From positions 868,001-932,000 of the forward strand of contig NZ_CP093341.1 of the NCBI RefSeq assembly GCF_022637455.1: 64,000 bases of DNA, written 5' to 3'. Source of the stretch: Lysobacter sp. S4-A87. GTDB taxonomy: Bacteria > Pseudomonadota > Gammaproteobacteria > Xanthomonadales > Xanthomonadaceae. The position numbers and the translations under genes were made by a program. Below, piece by piece: positions 57,414 to 64,000 of the stretch (its first letter is position 1; every line of letters starts with the position of its first letter). Under the pieces are notes generated by a model. The model searched no databases, was not told the DNA's origin, and saw only the letters and a list, made by a program, of their open reading frames with translations.

Positions 57414-59132
57414 CTACGGGCTGCCGCCACCGGCTCCCACGTCTGCGGTCACATAGCTGGCATCGGCGCGCGCCGCGTACAGCGTTCCCGGCGGCGGCTG
57501 GCGGGTGAAGTAGGTATTGACGCCATCGAGCACCGCGCGCGCGAGGTTGCGCTGGTGCGCGGGGTCGGTCAGCCGGCGCTCTTCGTCCGGGTTGGAGATG
57601 AAGGCGGTTTCCACCAGCATCGCCGGCATGTCCGAGGTCCGCAGCACGGCGAAGTTGGCACGCTCGATGTGCGGCTTGTGGTTGCTGCCGACGCGCTTGA
57701 GCCCGTCCAGGACGTGCCCGGCGGCGTCTTCGGACGCCTTCATGTGGCCGCTCTGGGTCAGGTCGAGCAGCACCGAAGCCAAGGTGTTGCTGGTCTGCTC
57801 CAGGCGCACGCCGCCGATCAGGTCGGAGGAGTTTTCCTTGTCGGCCAGCCAGCGCGCACGCTGCGAGGACGCGCCCTTCAGCGAGAGCACGTACACCGAC
57901 GAGCCCTTGGCCGAGCGGTTCTCCGCCGCGTCGGCGTGGATGGAAATGAACATGTCGGCCTTGGCCTGGCGTGCCAGCTGCGCGCGTCGCGGCAGCGGGA
58001 TGAACACGTCGGTATCGCGCACCAGGTGCGCCTTCAGGCCTGGCGTGGCGTTGACCTGGCGCGCGAGCTCGCGGGCGATGGCCAGGGTGACGTCCTTCTC
58101 GCGCTTGCCCGACGGACCGAGCGCGCCGGGATCCTGGCCGCCGTGACCGGCGTCGATGGCGATGACCAGCGGGCGCATGCCGCGACCACGCATCACGTCC
58201 TTCATGGTCTTGACCGGCGCCTGGCCGGGCGCGGGCGCGACCGTCGACGCCACGGGTGCCGGGGGCGTGGTTGCGGTGCCGGCGACGGCGGCGCCCGGCA
58301 TCAGCGTCGGCTGGCCAGTGGCGATGCGCGTCGGCACGCCGGTCGCGACCGTGGTCGGCAGGTTCGACGGGGCGGTGGCAACCGGGACCGGCGCCGGGCC
58401 CGGACCAGCGTTGCCGGCATTGGTGGCGACACTGTTCGTCGGCACGGGCGCGGTGGACACGGCAGGCGCCGCACCGTTGCGACCGGCCACGATCGCCGAG
58501 ATCAGGCGGGTCGTGGCCTCGGAAGAGGCGGCGCTGACCTCGCCTGGCGAGGCTGGCTGGCCGGCAGCAGAAGCAGCCGGGCCGTTCGACGCAGCATTCG
58601 AAGCGGATGCGGACGCGGTCGTCGGGCCCGATCCCGGGAGCGAGGTCGCCACCGCAGTGGACGACGCAGGCTGCAGGGCCGGCGCAGCCGGCTCGGCAAC
58701 CGTGGCGACACCCTCGATGGGTTCGGCGCCATCACCGGGCCACTCCAGCACCAGGCGCGGACCACTGGCGCCCTGCTCGATGCGTGGCTTGAGCACGGTC
58801 ACCGGCTGCGACAGGTCGAAAACGATGCGGGACGTACCCGCAGCCGGCTGGCCGGTGCGCACGGACTTGATGACGCCGGCGCTGGCAGGGAGACGGAAAT
58901 TGCCGGACAGGCTGGATGCGGGCAGGTCCACGACCAGGCGGTCGGGGTCTTTCAGGCTGATCACCTTGAATTCGCCGGCGCCATCGAGGGCGATCTCGGC
59001 GCGGGTACCCGTTGCCCCGGCGCTCAATTCCAAGCCTTTGATTTCACTGGCATGCGCCAGGTTCCAGGCAAGGGCGGTGAGCAGCGCGAGGCCGAGCAGA
59101 AACTTCTGGACGGTGGCGGCCTTGACGCGCAT
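57414..59132 (-). CDS. N-acetylmuramoyl-L-alanine amidase (AmiC type) with AMIN domain
   Basis: Periplasmic zinc amidase that cuts septal peptidoglycan during daughter-cell separation, 572 aa. A signal peptide (about residues 1-28) is followed by an AMIN domain (IKGLELSAGATGTRAEIALD, targeting), a long Ala/Pro/Thr-rich linker (about 150-310) and the Amidase_3 domain with zinc motifs in IAIDAGHGGQDPGALG, SIHADAAENRSA and the catalytic Glu in LVETAFISNPDEE. The position between tsaE and mutL is that of E. coli amiB, so the ami gene symbol is uncertain between amiB and amiC. Confidence 0.93.
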   Translation of the reverse strand: MRVKAATVQKFLLGLALLTALAWNLAHASEIKGLELSAGATGTRAEIALDGAGEFKVISLKDPDRLVVDLPASSLSGNFRLPASAGVIKSVRTGQPAAGTSRIVFDLSQPVTVLKPRIEQGASGPRLVLEWPGDGAEPIEGVATVAEPAAPALQPASSTAVATSLPGSGPTTASASASNAASNGPAASAAGQPASPGEVSAASSEATTRLISAIVAGRNGAAPAVSTAPVPTNSVATNAGNAGPGPAPVPVATAPSNLPTTVATGVPTRIATGQPTLMPGAAVAGTATTPPAPVASTVAPAPGQAPVKTMKDVMRGRGMRPLVIAIDAGHGGQDPGALGPSGKREKDVTLAIARELARQVNATPGLKAHLVRDTDVFIPLPRRAQLARQAKADMFISIHADAAENRSAKGSSVYVLSLKGASSQRARWLADKENSSDLIGGVRLEQTSNTLASVLLDLTQSGHMKASEDAAGHVLDGLKRVGSNHKPHIERANFAVLRTSDMPAMLVETAFISNPDEERRLTDPAHQRNLARAVLDGVNTYFTRQPPPGTLYAARADASYVTADVGAGGGSP

Positions 59133-59219
59133 GACCGGTAGTCAACCACCGAGTCATGGAATTTGCAAGCACTTTTCCCTTACGAATCCACGACCTGCCG
59201 AACTTTCCTGTGAAACCGT

Positions 59220-59705
59220 TCAGGAGTCGGGCGCAACCTCATGGCTGGCGGCGGCGGACTCCAGCCGGCCCAGCCATGCCTCCCCCACCGCCGTTCCCGG
59301 CCGCAGGCGGGCCTGGCGGCCCTTTCCATGCATCCCCAGATCCACGGTGAGATCGGCCACCGGCAACGCGCCGGCGCCCCGTTCGGGCCATTCGACCAGC
59401 CACAGGCGAACTTCCGCACCGTCGAGACCGAGGAATTCAAGTTCACCTGCATCGGAAATCCGATACAGATCCAGATGCCATGCTTCGCCGCCATCGGCCA
59501 ACGGATAGCGTTCGACGAGCGTGTACGTCGGACTGCGAATCGCACCTTGCACACCGAGCGCGCGCAGCAACGCACGCGCAAGCGTCGACTTGCCTGCACC
59601 AAGATCGCCATGCAGATGCACCACCGCATTCGCCGGCCGCGTATGCGCCAGCTGCGCACCCAGTGCGTCGGTCGCGTCGGCATCGGCCAACCAGATTTCA
59701 TTCAT
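59220..59705 (-). CDS. tsaE: tRNA t6A37 threonylcarbamoyladenosine synthesis ATPase TsaE
   Basis: Small P-loop ATPase that works with TsaB and TsaD to make t6A37 in ANN-decoding tRNAs, 161 aa. Walker A is HGDLGAGKSTLARALL; SPTYTLVERYPL, WHLDLYRISDAGELEFLGLD and VEWPERG follow as in the family. I chose the ATG at 59705, which aligns with the family start; an ATG eight codons upstream (59729) is the alternative. Confidence 0.94.
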   Translation of the reverse strand: MNEIWLADADATDALGAQLAHTRPANAVVHLHGDLGAGKSTLARALLRALGVQGAIRSPTYTLVERYPLADGGEAWHLDLYRISDAGELEFLGLDGAEVRLWLVEWPERGAGALPVADLTVDLGMHGKGRQARLRPGTAVGEAWLGRLESAAASHEVAPDS

Positions 59706-59732
59706 GGCCTGAAGATTTCCCTGCAACATGCA

Positions 59733-61241
59733 TCAACGCTCCGGATTGACGAAGTGGCGAAGCCAAGGCATCACATCGCTCGGCAACAGTCCGCGCTCGC
59801 CGCCTTCGTGCGCGGCTGCATCGCCTGCCGCTGCATGCAGCAGCGCGCCCGCGCTGGCCGCATCGAATGCGGAAAGTCCTTGCGCACGCAACGCGGCGAT
59901 GACACCACTGAGCACATCTCCCATGCCACCGACGGCCATGCCGGGATTGCCGGCCGAAATGACGCGAGGCGTTTCGTGCGCTGCTGCAACGATGCTTCCC
60001 GCACCCTTGAGCACGACCACGCAGGCATAGCGTTCGCACAGCGCCCTGGCGGCGGCGAATCGATCGCGCTGCACATCTGCGGTACTGATGCCGAGCAGGC
60101 GCGCGGCTTCACCCGGGTGTGGCGTCAGCACTGCATCGGCAGGCAAGGCGAACGGATGCGTCGCAAGCAGGTTGAGCGCATCGGCGTCGAGCAGCAGTGG
60201 CCGGGCACTGGCGACTGCGCGTTCGTAGAGCCCGCGTCCCCATGCGCCCAGCCCCAGGCCGGGCCCCAGCGCAATAGAACCGGCACGATCCAGCCCGGGC
60301 TGCAGCGATGCCGCATCGTCAACGACATGCACCATCGCTTCGGGCAGGCGCGCCAGCAGTGGCGCGACATGTTCGGCACGCGTGGCCACTTCGACCAGGC
60401 CGGCGCCGCTGCGCAATGCAGCCTGCGCGCAGAGCATGATCGCGCCACCGCTGCCGGATTCGCCGCCGATGCACAGGACGCGACCGTTGCTGCCCTTGTG
60501 ACTGTCGCGTTGGCGCGGTGCCAGCCAGCGCGAGAGCGCGATCGGCGTGAGCCGATGGGCGCGCGACGCAGCGCCGTCGAACCATTCCGCCGGAATCTCC
60601 AGTGCCGCCAGTGACAGCGCGCCGACGTGGTCGAGTGCCGCACCGGTGCGCAGCCCGGCCTTGCCTGCCATGAACTCGATGGTGCGCGCGGCGACGACGG
60701 CATCGCCGACCACGCAACCGCGATCGGCATCGATGCCGCTGGGCACATCCAGTGACAGGACCGGCGCGGCCTGCGCATTGATCGCGGCAATCAGCGTCAG
60801 CGTCGCTTCATCGGGTTCGCGCGACAGGCCGATGCCGAACAGCGCATCGACGACCACGTCGGCCGATGGCAGCACACCCTCGAACAGTTCGACCGCGCCA
60901 CCGACGGCGAAGTAATCCTGCGCCGCGCGTCGCGCGACCTCGCTGCGAGGGACCTGCCCCGGCAGATGCACCACCACGACCTGGCGGCCGGACTGGCGCG
61001 CATGCCGGGCCAGCACGTAACCGTCGCCGCCGTTGTTGCCGGGACCGCAGACGACGACGATCCGCTGTGCCTGCGGCCAGTGCGTCAACAGCTCGCGCCA
61101 GGCAGCCCGGCCGGCCCGGCGCATCAGCTCGAAGTCATCGCCCAGCGCCTGCGCCGCGCGCGCCTCCACCTCGCGCAGCGCGGCGGCGTCGTAGAGCGCA
61201 TCGGCGAACGCGTCGGATAGCGGCACGGCTTCGTGTGGCAT
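59733..61241 (-). CDS. nnr: Bifunctional NAD(P)H-hydrate epimerase/dehydratase
   Basis: Repairs damaged NAD(P)H hydrates; 502 aa. The N-terminal YjeF epimerase domain has VVCGPGNNGGDGYVLARH and LDVPSGIDADRGCV; the C-terminal ADP/ATP-dependent dehydratase has the ribokinase-like motifs LTPHPGEAARLLG and GNPGMAVGGMGDVLSGVIAA. I chose the ATG at 61241; a GTG one codon upstream is possible. It begins the nnr-tsaE-ami-mutL string and is divergent from queG. Confidence 0.95.
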   Translation of the reverse strand: MPHEAVPLSDAFADALYDAAALREVEARAAQALGDDFELMRRAGRAAWRELLTHWPQAQRIVVVCGPGNNGGDGYVLARHARQSGRQVVVVHLPGQVPRSEVARRAAQDYFAVGGAVELFEGVLPSADVVVDALFGIGLSREPDEATLTLIAAINAQAAPVLSLDVPSGIDADRGCVVGDAVVAARTIEFMAGKAGLRTGAALDHVGALSLAALEIPAEWFDGAASRAHRLTPIALSRWLAPRQRDSHKGSNGRVLCIGGESGSGGAIMLCAQAALRSGAGLVEVATRAEHVAPLLARLPEAMVHVVDDAASLQPGLDRAGSIALGPGLGLGAWGRGLYERAVASARPLLLDADALNLLATHPFALPADAVLTPHPGEAARLLGISTADVQRDRFAAARALCERYACVVVLKGAGSIVAAAHETPRVISAGNPGMAVGGMGDVLSGVIAALRAQGLSAFDAASAGALLHAAAGDAAAHEGGERGLLPSDVMPWLRHFVNPER

Positions 61242-61251
61242 CACCTGATTC

Positions 61252-61257
61252 TATACT
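61252..61257 (+). promoter_or_regulatory. -10 box of queG
   Basis: TATACT, 8 nt before the GTG at 61266. It predicts transcription starting at about 61264, so the messenger would have almost no leader. The -35 region is poor. Confidence 0.45.
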
Positions 61258-61265
61258 TGTGCATC

Positions 61266-62357
61266 GTGAAACCCCCTGCCGCCCCATTTCCTGCCCTGCC
61301 CGTCGCGACGCCCGACTACGCCGCGCTGGCGGAGCGTGTGCGCCTGCTGGCGCGCGAGTTCGGTTTCCAGCGCTGCGGGATCACCGACATCGACCTGGGC
61401 CAGGACGAGGCCCACCTGCGCGATTGGCTGGCGCAGGGCCTGTACGGCTCGATGGACTGGATGGCGCGCCACGGCGACCTGCGTGCGCGCCCGGGCGACC
61501 TCCACCCCGGCACGATCCGCGTGATCTCGGTCGGACTCGACTACGGCCGCGATGGCGACGAAGCGTGGGCGACGCTGGACGACAGCGAGCGCGCCTACGT
61601 CGCCCGCTACGCCCTCGGCCGCGACTACCACAAGCTCATGCGCCAGCGCCTGCAGCGCCTGGCCGACCGCATCGCCGAAGAAGTGGGCCCGTTCGGCCAC
61701 CGCGTCTTCGTCGACTCGGCGCCGGTGCTCGAACGCGCACTGGCGCGCAATGCCGGCCTCGGCTGGATCGGCAAGCACACCTGCCTGATCGACAAGGAAG
61801 GCGGTTCGTTCTTTTTCATCGGCGAGATCTACGTCGACCTGCCGTTTCCGATCGACACGCCGGCGAGCGCGCACTGCGGCACCTGCCGCAAGTGCATCGA
61901 CATCTGCCCGACCCAGGCGATCGTCGCACCGTACCGGCTCGATGCGCGCCGTTGCATCGCCTACCTCACCATCGAGCACGAGGGCTCGATACCGGAGGAG
62001 CTGCGCCCGCCAATCGGAAACCGCATCTTCGGTTGCGACGACTGCCAGCTGATCTGCCCCTGGAACAAGTTCGCCAAACGCACCGACGAGGCGGATTTCC
62101 GCGCCCGCAACGACCTCGACAAGGCCACGCTGGTGCAGCTGTTCGCATGGAGCGAGGAGGAATTCCTGCAGCGCACCGAAGGCACTGCGATCCGGCGCAG
62201 CGGGCATGAGCGCTGGCTGCGCAATATCGCAGTCGCATTGGGCAATGCGCGCGGCAGCGCCGAGGTTATTTCGGCGCTGAAGTCGCGGCGCGAATCAGCC
62301 AGCCCGATGGTGCGCGAACACATCGAGTGGGCGCTGCGGCGACATCACGCGGGGTGA
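61266..62357 (+). CDS. queG: Epoxyqueuosine reductase
   Basis: Cobalamin- and Fe-S-dependent last step of queuosine synthesis in tRNA, 363 aa. RVFVDSAPVLERALARNAGL and GWIGKHTCLI surround the catalytic Asp; two clusters are ligated by CGTCRKCIDICPTQAI and CDDCQLICPWNKF. A HEAT-like tail (WLRNIAVALGNARGS) binds tRNA. I chose the GTG at 61266; a GTG at 61233 opens the same frame but lies upstream of the predicted -10. It overlaps nothing and is divergent from nnr, as in E. coli. Confidence 0.93.
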   Translation: MKPPAAPFPALPVATPDYAALAERVRLLAREFGFQRCGITDIDLGQDEAHLRDWLAQGLYGSMDWMARHGDLRARPGDLHPGTIRVISVGLDYGRDGDEAWATLDDSERAYVARYALGRDYHKLMRQRLQRLADRIAEEVGPFGHRVFVDSAPVLERALARNAGLGWIGKHTCLIDKEGGSFFFIGEIYVDLPFPIDTPASAHCGTCRKCIDICPTQAIVAPYRLDARRCIAYLTIEHEGSIPEELRPPIGNRIFGCDDCQLICPWNKFAKRTDEADFRARNDLDKATLVQLFAWSEEEFLQRTEGTAIRRSGHERWLRNIAVALGNARGSAEVISALKSRRESASPMVREHIEWALRRHHAG

Positions 62358-62362
62358 CGGGC

Positions 62363-62390
62363 CTGGATCCCGGCGTTCGCCGGGATGACG
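62363..62390. repeat. REP-type repeat between queG and pgi
   Basis: CTGGATCCCGGCGTTCGCCG followed by GGATGACG, an imperfect palindrome of the same family as the repeats at 33165, 45297 and 47071. It lies between convergent genes. Confidence 0.75.
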
Positions 62391-62412
62391 GTGGCGCGGA
62401 TGACGGCTCGCG

Positions 62413-63921
62413 TCAGCGCAGTCGCGCCAACAGCTCCCGCGTCACCGGATCGTCGGCCTGCGCTTCGCCCGCCAGCGCCGGCAGCAACCGGCTCGCCACC
62501 TGCTTGCCCAGCTCCACGCCGAACTGATCGAAGGCGTTGATGCCCCAGATCACCGACTGCAGGTAAACACTGTGCTCGTACATCGCCAGCAGCGCGCCGA
62601 ACGCCTGCGGCGTCAGTGCGTCGAGCAGGATCATGGTGCTCGGCCGGCCACCGGCATAGGCACGGGCCGGATCGTCGCTGGCCTGGCCGTTGGCGAAGGC
62701 CTCGGTCTGCGCCAGCAGGTTGGCCTGCAGCGCGCGGTGGTTGTCAGGGTACGGCGCATCGGATCGCACCACACCGATGAAATCCGCAGGCACGATCGAA
62801 GTGCCCTGGTGCAAGGCCTGGAAGAAGCTGTGCTGGGTGTCGGTGCCGGCACCGCCCCACCACACCGGCACGGTGTCGACCGTGACCGGGGAGCCGTCCG
62901 TGCGCACCGACTTGCCCAGGCTTTCCATCACCAGCTGCTGCAGGTAGTTGGACAACAGCTTGAGGCGCTCGTCGTAGGCGAGCACCGCCTGCGTGGCATA
63001 GCCCAGGCCGTTGCGGTTCCAGATCGCGGTCAGGGCGTGCCAGGCGGCCAGGTTCTGCGGCAGTGGCGTGACCAGGACGTGCGCGTCCATCTGCGAGGCG
63101 CCATCGAGCATCGCCTCGAACGCGTCCATGCCGATCGCCAGTGCGATCGGGAAACCCACCGCCGACCACAGCGAATAGCGACCGCCCACCCAGTCCCACA
63201 TCGGCAGGATGCGCTCGGGCGGAATCGAGAAGGCTTCCGCGGCGCGCTCGACATTCGCCGACACGGCAAACAGCCGCTCGGTTCCGCCCAGCCAGTCGCG
63301 CAGGATCGCGCCGTTGAGCAGCGTCTCCTGGGTGCCGAAGGTCTTGGAGATCAGTACCGCCGCGGTGCGACGCGGATCGAGGCGGGCCAGCACGCGCTGG
63401 GCGGCGTGACCGTCGACGTTGGACAGGAAGTGGACGCGGAAACGCCCCGGCGCGGCGCCCGTCAGCGCATCGACCGCCAGGCGCGGACCGAGGTCGGAAC
63501 CGCCGATGCCGACGCTGACGATGTCGGTGACGTCGCTGGCAGCCAGCGCATCGACCAGCGCACGCATGCGGGCACGCGCTTGCAGTGCCTGCGCATGCGC
63601 GGCACGCGCCACCGGCGACGCCGACACGTCGCCGCGCAGCGCGGTGTGCAGCACGCTGCGGCCTTCGGTCAGGTTGATCTTCTCGCCGTCGAACTGCGCC
63701 TGCAGCATCTGCCGCACGCCGGCCTGCTCGGCCAGTTCGAACAGCGACGCCAACGCATCGCGGTCGTAATGCTGGCGGGCGAAGTTGGCGTAGACCGGAC
63801 CGACGCGCACGGCAAACTGCTGCGCACGCGCCGGGTCTGCGGCGACCAGGTCCTTCAGCGGGGTTTGGATGACGCGCCCTGCCTGGGCGCGCAGACGGCT
63901 CAGACGGGCATCGGCATCCAT
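62413..63921 (-). CDS. pgi: Glucose-6-phosphate isomerase
   Basis: Interconverts glucose 6-phosphate and fructose 6-phosphate, 502 aa. [17 protein letters not shown] and [13 protein letters not shown] bind the phosphate; [20 protein letters not shown] holds the catalytic His and the later [15 protein letters not shown] the Lys. The C-terminus is complete. It starts 7 nt after the panD stop and converges with queG. Confidence 0.97.
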   Translation of the reverse strand: MDADARLSRLRAQAGRVIQTPLKDLVAADPARAQQFAVRVGPVYANFARQHYDRDALASLFELAEQAGVRQMLQAQFDGEKINLTEGRSVLHTALRGDVSASPVARAAHAQALQARARMRALVDALAASDVTDIVSVGIGGSDLGPRLAVDALTGAAPGRFRVHFLSNVDGHAAQRVLARLDPRRTAAVLISKTFGTQETLLNGAILRDWLGGTERLFAVSANVERAAEAFSIPPERILPMWDWVGGRYSLWSAVGFPIALAIGMDAFEAMLDGASQMDAHVLVTPLPQNLAAWHALTAIWNRNGLGYATQAVLAYDERLKLLSNYLQQLVMESLGKSVRTDGSPVTVDTVPVWWGGAGTDTQHSFFQALHQGTSIVPADFIGVVRSDAPYPDNHRALQANLLAQTEAFANGQASDDPARAYAGGRPSTMILLDALTPQAFGALLAMYEHSVYLQSVIWGINAFDQFGVELGKQVASRLLPALAGEAQADDPVTRELLARLR

Positions 63922-63928
63922 GGGCAGG

Positions 63929-64000
63929 TCAGGCTGCCTGTGCCGGCATCGAACGGTTGGTGTGCGTCAGCGCGTTGTGGCGGTCGACATAGACCAGCGT
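63929..64000 (-). CDS. panD: Aspartate 1-decarboxylase, last 23 codons only
   Basis: The frame enters from the right edge and reads [20 protein letters not shown] followed by QAA and TGA. This matches the C-terminal strand of PanD as I know it, which ends in a similar ...PVQAA. PanD makes beta-alanine for pantothenate. The panD-pgi adjacency is known in xanthomonads and supports the call; the catalytic part lies outside the window. Confidence 0.65.
   Translation of the reverse strand, partial: TLVYVDRHNALTHTNRSMPAQAA

Overview
This is a GC-rich gammaproteobacterial chromosome segment. I infer the Xanthomonadaceae (Lysobacter/Luteimonas/Xanthomonas type) from gene order and protein character: secG, tRNA-Leu(GAG), a complete nuoA-N operon and tRNA-fMet in series; a LysR regulator of TrpI type divergent from trpBA; fimV between truA and asd; panD followed by pgi; and several short palindromic repeat families of the kind common in this group. 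No plasmid, prophage, transposon or CRISPR was seen. Almost all of it is housekeeping core genome.

Layout. 1-425: start of a secreted fimbrial-type protein running off the left edge. 663-16,620 (minus strand): secG, tRNA-Leu, the 14-gene complex I operon nuoA-N, then initiator tRNA and a strong terminator. 16,695-23,494: tpiA, a UDG-superfamily hypoxanthine-DNA glycosylase, an isopenicillin N synthase-like oxygenase, glmM, accD, trpA and trpB. 23,661-31,363: trpI, then (minus) trpF, truA, fimV, asd, a D-2-hydroxyacid dehydrogenase and aroC. 31,471-41,337: prmB, a SCO1-like copper protein, psd, an MltD-like transglycosylase, a HerA/YjgR ATPase, small secreted proteins, greB, an acetyltransferase, an outer-membrane barrel and rimO.

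41,556-48,072 is the most distinctive part: a plus-strand, largely overlapping gene string with a dienelactone-hydrolase-like protein, a HIT protein, pxpB, pxpC, a 54-residue membrane protein, pxpA, DUF969, DUF979, pcp and a small secreted protein. Pcp releases N-terminal pyroglutamate from peptides and PxpABC hydrolyses 5-oxoproline to glutamate with ATP. I infer that the two membrane DUF proteins move 5-oxoproline or pyroglutamyl peptides. A REP-type repeat supplies the last codons of pxpA, and a 14-bp tandem repeat covers its start codon.

48,144-64,000: dcd and mrp (minus) divergent from a DUF2147 protein and metG; a soluble RnfB-like ferredoxin; then (minus) nnr, tsaE, amidase, mutL, a DUF1684 lipoprotein and a GumN/TraB-family protein, with queG divergent from nnr; and finally pgi with the last 23 codons of panD. 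The nnr-tsaE-ami-mutL order with queG alongside matches the layout known in enterobacteria.

Several start codons were chosen on Shine-Dalgarno position, gene overlap or family length rather than on the longest open frame, and this is stated in each entry. All family names rest on recognising motifs by eye; no database search was run.
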